Translations under genes and position numbers: made by a program | NCBI GenBank assembly: GCA_009835735.1 | Contig: VXWX01000010.1 | Location: 21,824 to 85,823 of the forward strand | Source of the DNA: Acidimicrobiaceae bacterium | Lineage (GTDB): Bacteria > Actinomycetota > Acidimicrobiia > Acidimicrobiales > Aldehydirespiratoraceae | DNA length: 64,000 bases | Reading direction: 5' to 3' | Notes under the pieces: model-generated | What the model was told of the DNA's origin: nothing | Seen by the model: the letters and a program-made list of their open reading frames with translations, nothing else | Databases searched by the model: none | Part shown: positions 10,057 through 17,906 of the stretch, piece after piece | Numbering within the stretch: the stretch's first letter is position 1 | How the letters are laid out: every line of letters begins with the position of its first letter

Positions 10057-10111
10057 GTTCGATACTCGAACACCCGGGCTGTTCAAACCGTCGAACGGCC
10101 TAGGTGTTCGA
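10057..10111. repeat. TCGAAC/GTTCGA inverted-repeat array
   Basis: The order is GTTCGA (10057), TCGAAC (10066), GTTCAA (10081), TCGAAC (10091), GTTCGA (10106). Two TCGAAC-N9-GTTC[A/G]A palindromes are repeated at a 25-bp period, and a tighter GTTCGA-N3-TCGAAC palindrome overlaps the left end. This looks like clustered protein-binding sites. LexA boxes of the GAAC-N4-GTTC type have different spacing, so LexA is not indicated. Confidence 0.7.
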
Positions 10112-10491
10112 TGGCGGCACTGCAAGTGCAAACGTGTGGTGACCAAACGACCCCACGAACGCACGCTGACGCCCCACACCCGGTCAACGACCCAGCCGCA
10201 ACAGACACCGACACCAGCATCCCGGCCCGGCATTGGACCAAGAACCGCACTCCCAACAACGAACGCAGCCTCAGCAATCCACCAGCACCCCTCGCAGAGC
10301 ACATGCCCGCCGCGCCAGGTGACCGCGGGCCGGGCCGAGCGTCTGCGGCGGGCTACAGCACCAGTGTTCTTGTCGGGCGGCTCGGTGCTTGAAGTGGCCG
10401 ATGCGACAGGGCTTCTTTGCGGCTTGCCAGTCTGTTCGGCTGTTACAACTCCGCCGCCGCTGTTCCCAGCTGGGACCCGGCCGGCCAACTC

Positions 10492-11067
10492 CTATGTCTC
10501 TTCGAGCGGATCGTCGCAAATGCGCTCGAACTCCGTGTGAGCATGGCGGACGCCGGAGACCTCCGGCAGCAGCGATGCGAAGTTCCCCCAGTTCAGGACG
10601 TGGCAGTTGTCGTAGACATCGGTCTGCTCTTCCTTGATGCCGGAGATGCCCTGTTGGTTCCAGTGGGGGGTGTGTGCACAGATCAGCAGCTTCTCGGCCT
10701 TGTCGATGGACGTTCCCCACAGCTCGTTATCGATGCCGCCCCGGTCCTGGTCATCTTGCGTCGGGTGAACGCGTCCCGTGAAGAACCGCAGCAGCGCGGT
10801 GTTGTCTTCCCACACACCGTCATCGGAGTCGGGGTTCCACCACCGGTGATCGCGGTTCGTGAACCTCGCGGCGAAGGTCTGATCGTTTGCCTTGCCGATG
10901 TAGAGCAGCGACTCGGTCCCGCTGGCTGGATGCGGGCCGTAGACCTGATAGATCCCGAAGTCCGTGCCGCCATCCATCTCCAAGACATCACCGAAGGTGT
11001 GCGGACCGCTCCATAGAAGGTGAATGCGGGTCGGTTCGCGGCGCTCGGTGTCGGGGTCTACTGTCAT
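10492..11067 (-). CDS. GIY-YIG nuclease-like protein, unknown function
   Basis: In this 191-residue protein, GIYQVYG (about residues 38-44) and LLYIGKANDQTFAARF (about 54-69) match the GIY and YIG strands and following arginine helix of GIY-YIG endonucleases. Beyond that, the protein has an acidic, tryptophan-rich stretch (RWWNPDSDDGVW) and a LLICAHTPHWN segment. I do not recognise a named subfamily or a second DNA-binding domain. A role in restriction, repair or mobile-element biology is possible but not shown. It reads away from the divergent ParA/TadZ-like gene. Confidence 0.6.
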   Translation of the reverse strand: MTVDPDTERREPTRIHLLWSGPHTFGDVLEMDGGTDFGIYQVYGPHPASGTESLLYIGKANDQTFAARFTNRDHRWWNPDSDDGVWEDNTALLRFFTGRVHPTQDDQDRGGIDNELWGTSIDKAEKLLICAHTPHWNQQGISGIKEEQTDVYDNCHVLNWGNFASLLPEVSGVRHAHTEFERICDDPLEET

Positions 11068-11208
11068 CGACTAACGGGTGGTTTGCGCTCGGGCGCAGTC
11101 CTCACCAGCCTCGATCATCGGTCTCAGCTTATGCCTGCGCCGGGTAGACCTACGCGTGGCCGTGATGGGCCCTGTCGAGCCGTTCGACAGGGCCGTCAGC
11201 GGCGTGGT

Positions 11209-11244
11209 GCGTTCGTTGGAGTGCCTGCGCGTTCGTGGGCGTTC
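11209..11244 (+). repeat. GCGTTC phased array upstream of ParA/TadZ-like gene
   Basis: GCGTTC occurs at 11209, 11229 and 11239, at spacings of 20 and 10 bp, all on the same helical face. The array ends 26 bp before the chosen start codon at 11271, a position suited to an operator or activator site. Confidence 0.7.
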
Positions 11245-11270
11245 CGGGGGCCTTCGTAGCTTGCGGGGCC

Positions 11271-12245
11271 ATGGCGACCAGATCGAACGGCCCGGTTCCC
11301 ACTGTGGTGGTGTACGGCGCTTCTGGCGGCGTGGGCACCACCACCGTGGCTGCGGCGATGGCCATGTTGACCCAGGCCAGCCACGACGGGGGCCACACCG
11401 TCCTGGTCGACTTCGACTCACGCGCCTTCGACGTGCTGGGCGAGCCGCCCTACAGCGACATCTCCGAGCCGGGGGCCACCCATCACGTCGGCGTTCATCT
11501 TGGCCTTGATGTGGTGTGCTGGCCCGGCGCCAGCTTCGATCCGATGGCTTTGCCCGGAGTGCTGGCCGCGGACCCGCAACCGGCCGGCGTGAACGCCGTA
11601 ATCGTCGACGCCGCCACGGCCAGCCCGGCTGCCATGGGGGCACTGGGCCGCCACCAGCCTGCTGCGAGGACGGTGCTCGTCACGGCGAGCACCTACCCGG
11701 CGGCGTCGGCGGCGCGGGACCACGTGGCCGCCAGCGGCGCGCACCCTGACGAGATCGTCGTGGTGGATGACTCCTCCAGGGCCTTCGGTGTGGCCCACTT
11801 CGCTACCTGGTGGCCGGCGGGCACCCAGCTGCGGGTGCTGCGACGCGACCCGGCGGTGGCCGAGGTCATCGACGCCGGGCTGTTCGGGCTCGCCTCCAGG
11901 CCCGGGGAGCGGATCTTCCCCCACGCTTTGGCGGAGCTCCAGGCCTCGGCTGTGTTGTGCGACAGCACCGATCGGCGGCGTCTGTGGGCGGCGCTGCACG
12001 CCTCGCGCCCCGACAGCCCCGCCGCGGTCCACCAGATGCGCGAGTGGACCCGACAGATCGACGGCGACCTCCCTTCGGCCACCGCTGCGGTGTCGTCCAA
12101 CGGCAGTTCGTTGCGCGCTGGCTGCGCGGTTTGTGGCGTCGAGGGCGCCGGCCACGACCCCGGCTGCCCGGCCCGAACGGCTGTGCCGGGCCGTCGTGCC
12201 CTCAGCGCCGTGGGTGACAGCCGCAACGGGCTGAGCATCGTCTGA
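11271..12245 (+). CDS. ParA/MinD-type P-loop protein, TadZ/CpaE-like
   Basis: This 324-residue protein opens with VVVYGASGGVGTTTVAAA (about residues 13-30), a MinD/ParA-type P-loop in which the signature lysine before the last threonines is replaced by threonine. That change is known in some TadZ/CpaE-like proteins. VLVDFDSRAFDVLG follows as the switch/Walker B region, and AVIVDAAT lies further on. The last part (from about residue 285) has a CxxC...C cluster (CAVCGVEGAGHDPGC) that could bind zinc. ATG 11271 is preferred over GTG 11235, which would overlap the repeat array. In context (relaxase fragment, iteron-like repeats) a plasmid partition or positioning role is plausible; no ParB gene is visible nearby. 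Confidence 0.6.
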   Translation: MATRSNGPVPTVVVYGASGGVGTTTVAAAMAMLTQASHDGGHTVLVDFDSRAFDVLGEPPYSDISEPGATHHVGVHLGLDVVCWPGASFDPMALPGVLAADPQPAGVNAVIVDAATASPAAMGALGRHQPAARTVLVTASTYPAASAARDHVAASGAHPDEIVVVDDSSRAFGVAHFATWWPAGTQLRVLRRDPAVAEVIDAGLFGLASRPGERIFPHALAELQASAVLCDSTDRRRLWAALHASRPDSPAAVHQMREWTRQIDGDLPSATAAVSSNGSSLRAGCAVCGVEGAGHDPGCPARTAVPGRRALSAVGDSRNGLSIV

Positions 12246-12318
12246 CGGGCCGCACAGGGGCTGCTGAAGGCCTCTTCGTGGTCTGCGACCTCGCTGCGGA
12301 CGGGCTCGTCTGCTGGCT

Positions 12319-12365
12319 GCGTTCGTGAGCGTTCATGAGCGTTCCTGGTGCGTTCGTGGGCGTTC
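12319..12365 (+). repeat. GCGTTC array, five copies at 10-11 bp period
   Basis: GCGTTC occurs at 12319, 12329, 12339, 12350 and 12360. The intervening bases are of the GTGA/ATGA/CTGGT/GTGG type. The array lies between the ParA-like gene and the small gene at 12424 and is the densest of the four arrays. Confidence 0.85.
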
Positions 12366-12423
12366 GGGGTGCTGGTGCACGGTGAGGGTCGATACCGCAG
12401 CCCAGCGGAGAGGAGCACCCCTG

Positions 12424-12846
12424 ATGGGCACCAACGGAAGCCGAGGCCACCTCCACAACGGCTCTGGGACCGCCGACTGGGCGGTCTGCGACACTGAGGA
12501 GCTGGAGGGGTCGGTGCTCGTGCAGGACCCGGCGGGGCCGGAGCTCCCGCCGTCGGTGATCGCCCCTGAGGGCTGGATGGCGGCCTGGGCGAACCGGTTC
12601 GACCCGGCTGCGCCCGACGCCGGCGAGGACCTGGCGGTGGCTTGGGACCCTGAGCGGGTGGCGCAGGTGGCGATGACGCTTGAGCCTGTCACCGCCGCTG
12701 AGGAGACGGCGCTGGCCGAGACGGGCTGGCAGCGGCTGCGAGTGGACAGCCATGAGGTGTGGGCGAGGACCCCCGAGGCGGCCCAGCTAGAGATCGAGTC
12801 CCGGCGGCGGCACCCGTCGTCGCGGTCGATGGGGATCGGGCTGTGA
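12424..12846 (+). CDS. Small acidic protein of unknown function
   Basis: The product has 140 residues, with a start at ATG 12424 supported by an AGGAG site 8 bases upstream. It is acidic in its first two thirds (DTEELEGSVLVQDPAGPELPPS) and then has a segment ETGWQRLRVDSHEVWARTPEAAQLEIE. No family is recognised and no membrane segment or signal is seen. It sits in the plasmid-like group behind a GCGTTC array and ends where a possible 27-codon ORF (GTG 12843) overlaps by four bases, suggesting an operon with the next gene. Confidence 0.55.
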   Translation: MGTNGSRGHLHNGSGTADWAVCDTEELEGSVLVQDPAGPELPPSVIAPEGWMAAWANRFDPAAPDAGEDLAVAWDPERVAQVAMTLEPVTAAEETALAETGWQRLRVDSHEVWARTPEAAQLEIESRRRHPSSRSMGIGL

Positions 12847-12922
12847 GCGCCGCGGCGATCATCGTCGCCGGCGTGGAACTGGCCGGCCCCGATGATGGCC
12901 CCCAGCGGGCCCGCTGCTGCCG

Positions 12923-13324
12923 GTGACTGGCCCCCAGCACCGCCACCGCAGCACCGCGGTGGTGCCGGTCAGCATCGAGGGTCTCGGCGACGAGGTGGTC
13001 ACCGTCACCCCTGCGACCGCTCTGCGCTGGTACGGCTCCCAGGAGCGCGGCCAGCGCCACGGAGCGGTACAGGGCTTCGACATCACCGACTGCGCCGCCC
13101 AGCTGGCGGCCGCATCGATGCTGGGCCGGCGCAGCATCTGGTACCGCCGGATTGACGCTTGGTGCTTCGAGGTAGGCCCGCTGTCTCGTGGGCGGCGCCT
13201 CGCCGGCTATGTGGGCGTTGTGGGCGAACCCCCCGAGGCGTGCCTCGGGGTGCAGGAGTGCGCCGACGCGGTCACCGAGCGCCTAGAGGCAGCCCGCCGC
13301 AGCACCGGCCGCGCCGGCCGCTAG
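12923..13324 (+). CDS. Small protein of unknown function
   Basis: The product has 133 residues and starts at GTG 12923. It shows VTVTPATALRWYGSQERGQRHGAV, then a DITDCAAQLAAASMLGRRS helix, and ends in a basic ATERLEAARR-type tail. I do not recognise it. It follows the 140-residue protein in the same direction and converges with the relaxase fragment, with only 27 bp between them. Coding character is supported by regular amino-acid composition, not by homology. Confidence 0.45.
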   Translation: MTGPQHRHRSTAVVPVSIEGLGDEVVTVTPATALRWYGSQERGQRHGAVQGFDITDCAAQLAAASMLGRRSIWYRRIDAWCFEVGPLSRGRRLAGYVGVVGEPPEACLGVQECADAVTERLEAARRSTGRAGR

Positions 13325-13351
13325 AGCCGGCTCTGGCGCCGGGGGCATCGG

Positions 13352-13918
13352 TCACATGTCAGTGGTGAGGTCTAGGTTGTGAGACGACGGAGGGGACCCG
13401 CCAGCGGCCAGCTGATCGAAGCGAGCCACGGTGGCTCCGTCGGGGACCTCGACGCGTTCGGTGCCGCCGGTGCCGGCCCGCGACGCCACCGCGTAGCGTT
13501 GCAGGTAGGAAATCACCGCCTCTGTGGAGGCGTCGAAGGCGGCCTCGATCTGTTTGCGGGTGTCGTCATCGGAGACCGCCCACGCCACCGAGACGCTCTT
13601 GGGCACGCTGTAGGTCATGTCATAGGCCGACATGGCCTTGCGCCGGCGTCTCACCCCCAACGCGTCGGTGTAGCGGCCGGCGGGGTTGTATCTCCGGCCG
13701 AGTTGCTCGCCGGTGCCGGGATCCAAACAGGCCAGCACAGCCCGCAGCGCCGCCGAGGTGACGAGGGAGCCCTCGGTGACGTTCATCGCCCCGCGGGAGG
13801 CCCATCGGCCCGGTTTCTCGCCGGAGTCGGTGTAGTAGCCCTCGCGGCCAGACGCCCGGCCGGTGTAGTAGTCGGCGTGAGCGACCCCGATCTTCCCGAT
13901 GGACAAGACCACGGCCAC
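13352..13918 (-). pseudogene. Truncated MobF/TrwC-type relaxase
   Basis: The 188 codons match the N-terminal relaxase domain of TrwC/TraI-like MobF proteins: VLSIGKIGVAHADYYTG with the catalytic tyrosine pair, ASGREGYYTDSGEKPGRW, then YDMTYSVPKSVSVAWAV. In complete proteins a three-histidine metal site (of the type HxHxH) and a helicase domain follow, bringing the length to around 900 residues or more. Here the frame ends shortly after RFDQLAAGG, before the histidine motif, and no continuation exists in other frames because a convergent gene occupies the next DNA. It is inactive as a relaxase but marks conjugative plasmid or ICE ancestry. Confidence 0.8.
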
Positions 13919-13938
13919 AGACAGTGCCCCAAGGCCGC

Positions 13939-14022
13939 GAACGCTCAGGAACGCACCAGCGCGAACGCTCAGGAACTCTCACGAACGCACCCAAGACGAC
14001 ACTCAGCAACGCTGGGGAACGC
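13939..14022 (-). repeat. GAACGC (GCGTTC on minus strand) array upstream of relaxase fragment
   Basis: GAACGC occurs at 13939, 13949, 13963, 13983 and 14017, with near matches at 13973 (GAACTC) and 14007 (CAACGC). Most spacings are 10 bp or near 10-bp multiples. Orientation is reversed relative to the other arrays, as is the gene it precedes. Confidence 0.8.
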
Positions 14023-14073
14023 ACCCCCTCGGACCCTGCTGGTCACCCGGGCGAACCCATCCGGGCGTGGCGC

Positions 14074-14238
14074 TCAGATTCCGATGCCGTCTCGGCGCTG
14101 GTCCCGTGGGGTGTCGACGAGGGTCCGGCCGTCGGGACCGAGGTATTCGCAGGGGATCTCCATAAGCCGCTCCTCGGCTTTAGCGGCCCGCTCGACGTCT
14201 GGTTCTCTGTTCGGCTGTTCGAGGCTCCAGATCACCAC
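14074..14238 (-). CDS. Possible 54-residue charged protein
   Basis: A short frame from GTG 14238 to TGA 14074-14076 reads VVIWSLEQPNREPDVERAAK, then EERLMEIPCEYLGPDGR and DTPRDQRRDGIGI. The composition is typical of a real actinobacterial protein, with balanced charged helices, unlike the arginine/proline-rich shadow frames here. No good ribosome site is seen. It lies upstream of the relaxase remnant in the same direction. The family is not recognised. Confidence 0.35.
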   Translation of the reverse strand: MVIWSLEQPNREPDVERAAKAEERLMEIPCEYLGPDGRTLVDTPRDQRRDGIGI

Positions 14239-14582
14239 CCGGCTGCGAACGCAAGCGGCGGGGGCGTCGCTGAGTGAGAGTGATCGCCGAACTGACGGCA
14301 GTGGCGTCCGAACCCGATGGCCTCCTGCTGGCGGTGAAGGGCCACCGGCGTGATCCTTGGCACAAGAGGATCACTTACTCGACGGGGAGGACACCACCCA
14401 AAGCGGGGACTTGGAGCCAAAGATCCCCAAGCTGTGTAAGGGTAGCTTCCAGCCGTCGGTGCTTGAGCCGCGCCGTCGCGGCGATCGATGGGACTGCTGT
14501 CTGTCTGTCTGTGCTGTCGTGGTAGGTATGCCCGACCTGAAGGGCCGACCTCGAGGGCCACGTCCGAGCCTAGAGTCGTGGG
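14239..14582. other. Intergenic region before the hopanoid operon
   Basis: No supported gene is present. The region contains a CTGT microsatellite of four copies at 14497-14512. It separates the plasmid-like region from the hopanoid genes and should hold the promoter of the acyltransferase gene, but I see no clear -35/-10 pair. Confidence 0.5.
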
Positions 14583-15551
14583 GTGCGCTGCTCGGAGTGC
14601 GATGAGGGCATTGGGCTCGCAGGGCCGTTCTCGGCGCCCCCACGCACCCGGATCCTGAGACTGGCCGCGGTCGGTCTTGCCCGGGTGATCGACGGCGCGG
14701 CCTGGGTCGGCTCACGCCTTCCTGGCTGGCTGGCCCACGCGCTGGCCGAGATCGCAGGCAACATCCAGTGGGCGCTGAGACCCAACAGGCGCAGGCAGTT
14801 GGCGTTCAACCTGTGCCATGCGGTGTCGCAGCCGCCCGACGATCGCGAGGTCGGTCGGCTGGTGCGCGAGGTAATGGTCAACGAGTCCCATGCCGCCGCC
14901 GACCTGCTGTGGGCCATCGGCCGGCCCCAGGAGTTCCTCGACACCGTCGTCTACAAGGACTGGCACCACGTGCAGGAGGCGGTCAACCAGGGCCGAGGCC
15001 TGATACTAGCCGGAACCCACCTCGGAGGATGGGAGGTGGCCACCGCGATCCCCGGCGCCAGGGTGCCGGTGCCGACCAATGTGATCGTGGCCGACAACTG
15101 GATCGCGTGGGCCATCGAGCACGTGAGGGCCTCGGTCGGGTTGAGGATCATGTATCGCCAGGTCGCGGCGTTGCGCAGCGTGAGGCGGCTTCAGGCCGGC
15201 GAGGCGGTGCTGCTGCTGGGCGACAACAGCGAGCTTGCCGGGCACACCCACCGGGTTCGCTTCTTGGACAGCGAGGTCCAGATGGCCGCAGGAGTAGCCG
15301 CGCTGGCCCGGCTGGCAGGCTCCCCGATCATCTCGTTCACGGTGCTGCCGCTGGGCCCGCGCCGCTGGCAGGCCGCGATGGACGCCCCCATCGACCCTCC
15401 ACGGGCTGAGTCGGGCAGACAGGGCGAACAGGCCGTTCTGCAGCAACTGGCGGACCGCTGGTCCCAAGCGATCACAACCAACCCGGGACACTGGGCGATG
15501 GCCACCCCACTCCATTGGCTCGACAGCTCCCTGGACACGTCGCGGGAATGA
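14583..15551 (+). CDS. LpxL/HtrB-family acyltransferase
   Basis: This 322-residue protein belongs to the bacterial lipid A biosynthesis acyltransferase family (LpxL/HtrB, and PatA in mycobacteria). GTHLGGWEVA (about residues 142-151) supplies the HX4E catalytic motif, and GEAVLLLGDNSE and the FTVLPLG region match the downstream family blocks. A hydrophobic stretch near residues 25-60 may anchor it to the membrane. Actinobacteria lack lipid A, so the acceptor is likely a phosphatidylinositol mannoside or another membrane lipid. Its position immediately before hpnH suggests a link to hopanoid-rich membranes. The GTG 14583 start is uncertain. Confidence 0.75.
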   Translation: MRCSECDEGIGLAGPFSAPPRTRILRLAAVGLARVIDGAAWVGSRLPGWLAHALAEIAGNIQWALRPNRRRQLAFNLCHAVSQPPDDREVGRLVREVMVNESHAAADLLWAIGRPQEFLDTVVYKDWHHVQEAVNQGRGLILAGTHLGGWEVATAIPGARVPVPTNVIVADNWIAWAIEHVRASVGLRIMYRQVAALRSVRRLQAGEAVLLLGDNSELAGHTHRVRFLDSEVQMAAGVAALARLAGSPIISFTVLPLGPRRWQAAMDAPIDPPRAESGRQGEQAVLQQLADRWSQAITTNPGHWAMATPLHWLDSSLDTSRE

Positions 15552-15675
15552 GCCCGGCTCGAGTCGCCATCGGTCCCGTGCGTTGGGCGGCTACCACAAC
15601 GTGCGTCGACAGAGGTCCTCCTCGGTGTCCTCGCCGATGGAGGCGCTTCTGACGTGTGTAGTGGGTCGAACTCTC

Positions 15676-15681
15676 TATAAT
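15676..15681 (+). promoter_or_regulatory. Consensus -10 hexamer upstream of hpnH
   Basis: A perfect TATAAT lies 47 bp before the chosen hpnH start. No strong -35 is visible at 17 bp; CTGACG is further upstream at a 21-bp spacing. Such an AT-rich hexamer stands out in this GC-rich DNA. Confidence 0.45.
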
Positions 15682-15727
15682 GTCGCGCGCGCAAGACTAG
15701 GTGATCGAAGGAACGGACTCGGCGCGT

Positions 15728-16750
15728 ATGGGGCTTCCCGCAGCACAGGCGTGGACGGTGGCGTCGTATGTGCTCAAACAGCGGTTGAGGGGCCGGGAGC
15801 GCTACCCGCTGGTGCTGATGCTCGAGCCGGTGCTGCGCTGCAACCTGGCCTGCGCCGGGTGCGGCAAGATCCAGTACCCGCCCCATGTGCTGAGACGGGC
15901 CCTCACCGTCGAGCAGTGCCTGGCCGCGGTCGAGGAGTGCGGGGCGCCGGTGGTGAGCATCCCCGGCGGTGAGCCGCTGCTGTACCCCCACATCGGCGAG
16001 TTGGTGCACGAGCTGACGAGCCGCAACAAGTACGTCTATTTGTGCACCAACGCGATCCGCCTGAAGCAGAAGCTCGAGGAGGGCGTGTTCGAGCCCTCCA
16101 AGCGGCTCAGCTTCAGCGTCCACATGGACGGCCTGCGGGCCGAGCACGACCTGTCGGTGTGCCGCGACGGTGTGTACGACATCGCGGTGGACGCCATCGG
16201 TGAGGCGCTGCGGCGCGGCTTCCGGGTGACCACCAACACCACGCTGTTCAACACGGCCGAGCCCATGCGGGTGCGCGACTTCTTCGACGCCATGATGGAT
16301 CTCGGAGTGGAGGGCATGATGGTGTCGCCCGGCTACAGCTACGACGCCGCCCCCGACCAGGACTCGTTCCTGGAGCGTGAGAAGACGGTCGAGCTGTTCT
16401 CGGCCATCATGGAGGGCAAGCCCAAGCGCTGGCGGTTCAACCAGTCGCCGCTGTTCCTGCAGTTCCTGATGGGCAAGCGGGATTACGAGTGCACACCGTG
16501 GGGCAACCCGCTGTACACGATCTTCGGGTGGCAGCGGCCCTGCTACCTGCTCCAGGACGGCTACGCCGCGACGTTCTCCGAGCTCATGGACGACACCCAG
16601 TGGGAGCAGTACGGGCGCAGCAGCGGCAACCCCAGCTGCCAGGACTGCATGGTGCACTGCGGCTACGAGCCCTCGGCCGTGCACGCCACCTTCAGCTCCT
16701 GGCGGGGACTGCGCGACAGCGCGGTCGCAACCGTAACCGGCCGGCTCTAG
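15728..16750 (+). CDS. hpnH: Adenosyl-hopene transferase HpnH (radical SAM)
   Basis: The product of about 340 residues matches HpnH, the radical SAM enzyme that joins a 5'-deoxyadenosyl group to the hopanoid side chain, the first step in making extended C35 hopanoids. CNLACAGCGK gives the CxxxCxxC cluster motif, SIPGGEPLLYPHI gives the GGEP SAM-binding motif, and a cysteine-rich C-terminus (CQDCMVHCGYEPSA) matches the SPASM-like tail of HpnH. ATG 15728 (MGLPAAQAW) is chosen because family members start near this sequence; GTG 15701 is possible. It is followed by a small gene and hpnG with overlapping or near-abutting ends, so one operon is likely. Confidence 0.93.
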   Translation: MGLPAAQAWTVASYVLKQRLRGRERYPLVLMLEPVLRCNLACAGCGKIQYPPHVLRRALTVEQCLAAVEECGAPVVSIPGGEPLLYPHIGELVHELTSRNKYVYLCTNAIRLKQKLEEGVFEPSKRLSFSVHMDGLRAEHDLSVCRDGVYDIAVDAIGEALRRGFRVTTNTTLFNTAEPMRVRDFFDAMMDLGVEGMMVSPGYSYDAAPDQDSFLEREKTVELFSAIMEGKPKRWRFNQSPLFLQFLMGKRDYECTPWGNPLYTIFGWQRPCYLLQDGYAATFSELMDDTQWEQYGRSSGNPSCQDCMVHCGYEPSAVHATFSSWRGLRDSAVATVTGRL

Positions 16751-16755
16751 AGGCC

Positions 16756-17091
16756 ATGAGCGCGTCCGACGGCGGCGCCGGCGACGGCGGCGACGAGATC
16801 GCGGCTCTGGTGGAGCGGGCGTTCCACTACCGCGGCGACGTCACCGTGCGCACCGCGGCTGGCGTCGAGGTCGTCGGGTACCTGTTCAACCGCAACGACC
16901 GGGGGGAGGATCGGTGCGCGCAGCTCTTCGAGACCGGGACCGGCCGCGAGGTAGCCATCGCCTACCGCGACATCCGCGACGTGCTGTTCACCGGGCGTGA
17001 CACCGCCGCGCCCAGACAGGACACCGGTGCGCCCGGACCGGTAGGCGGCAGCGACCCCGAGGCACCGGGGCGGACGGCCACGACGCCTTGA
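16756..17091 (+). CDS. Small hopanoid-operon protein, possible SH3/Sm-like beta fold
   Basis: This 111-residue protein sits between hpnH (5 bp gap) and hpnG (TTGA overlap). The central part (residues about 18-75) reads FHYRGDVTVRTAAGVEVVGY, LFNRNDRGEDRC, then an EVAIAYRDIRDVLFTGRD strand. This alternating beta pattern with RGDVT, VGYLFNR and IRDVLFTG could fold like an Sm/SH3 barrel. The tail is Pro/Gly/Ala-rich and probably disordered. I recall similar small ORFs beside hopanoid genes elsewhere but know no function. Tight coupling to hpnH and hpnG suggests a role in the same pathway. Confidence 0.65.
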   Translation: MSASDGGAGDGGDEIAALVERAFHYRGDVTVRTAAGVEVVGYLFNRNDRGEDRCAQLFETGTGREVAIAYRDIRDVLFTGRDTAAPRQDTGAPGPVGGSDPEAPGRTATTP

Positions 17092-17906
17092 CCACCCACC
17101 GGTCGGCTCGCGGTGGCGTGCTGGTGGTCGCACCGACGCGCCGGGAACTCGGCGGCCTCTCCCGCCGCGGCGGAAGGCTCGCTGCAGCGGGCCGGCCCGG
17201 CCGCGGACGCCGGCCGGCTAACGTTGGGCGGGTCGCCGTGGTAGGGATCGGGCGTGCTGCGGGACCGCGCACCGCAGCCATGCTCGACGCCGAGCCGAAG
17301 GCGGTGCTGGTTTCGCTCGGGTTCGCCGGCGGGCTAGACCCCGCCCTGAGGCCAGGTGACCTCGTTGTCGCTGGCACGTACCGCCACGGCGACGGTGAGA
17401 CCGTCGGCGACGCTAATCTTGCTGCCCGCGTCTCGATCCTGCTGGTGTGCCTCGGAATCGCCGCGCCCGCCGGAGTGGTGCTCACCACCGACGAGCCGCT
17501 GCTCACGCCCGACTCCAAGCAGCGGGCTCGCGCCGGCGGCGACCACCTGGTGGTGGACATGGAGGGCTACTGGATCGCCGGCGCCGCCCAGGCCCGGGGC
17601 GTGCCCCATATCGGGCTGCACTGCGTAGTCGACGAGGCTGATGTCGCTCTCCCCGACTTCGTGTCCAGAGTGGCCACGGCTCCTCATAGAAGAGAGTGGA
17701 TCCACGCCCTCGGCGCGCTGAGATCGGTGGGCGCCGCCCGAGATCTCTCCATCCTGGCACGAAGGGCTCGAACCGCAGGTTGGGCTTTACAAGAAGCCGC
17801 CTGGGCTGTCCTTGAGGCCGTCGCCGACGGAGCCCTCCCCGGTGGCGCACACGTCGCGCCCGAGAGCCCGTCCACTTCAACTATGCCTCCGTCCGGGGGC
17901 CGGTGA
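17088..17906 (+). CDS. hpnG: Adenosylhopane nucleosidase/phosphorylase HpnG
   Basis: This 272-residue member of the purine nucleoside phosphorylase/MTA-SAH nucleosidase superfamily matches HpnG, which removes adenine from adenosylhopane to give ribosylhopane. GIGRAAGPRTAAML, VSLGFAGGLDPALRPGDLVVAG and VVDMEGYWIAGAAQARGVPH (the conserved VDMEg[y/s] with substrate-binding Glu) are visible. It starts at TTG 17088, overlapping the stop of the preceding gene, and its end overlaps the hpnA start. It acts directly on the HpnH product encoded just upstream. Confidence 0.9.
   Translation: MTTHRSARGGVLVVAPTRRELGGLSRRGGRLAAAGRPGRGRRPANVGRVAVVGIGRAAGPRTAAMLDAEPKAVLVSLGFAGGLDPALRPGDLVVAGTYRHGDGETVGDANLAARVSILLVCLGIAAPAGVVLTTDEPLLTPDSKQRARAGGDHLVVDMEGYWIAGAAQARGVPHIGLHCVVDEADVALPDFVSRVATAPHRREWIHALGALRSVGAARDLSILARRARTAGWALQEAAWAVLEAVADGALPGGAHVAPESPSTSTMPPSGGR

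Larger units (their letters stand above)
9899..10491. other. Long intergenic region with repeat arrays
   Basis: No gene is supported. The region carries two GCGTTC hexamers 10 bp apart (10022-10037) and a TCGAAC/GTTCGA inverted-repeat array (10057-10111). It lies upstream of the AbiE operon and downstream of the GIY-YIG-like gene. Confidence 0.6.

Noticed and set aside
10057-10111. LexA/SOS box
   Set aside because: Actinobacterial SOS boxes space GAAC and GTTC by four bases; here the spacing is nine or three.
9056-10540. 494-residue plus-strand open frame
   Set aside because: Antisense of the AbiEi gene in its first part and low-complexity His/Pro/Arg sequence after it; no domain features.
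12843-12926. 27-codon ORF bridging two small genes
   Set aside because: Overlap spacing fits an operon, but the ORF is too short and has no ribosome site or recognisable features.
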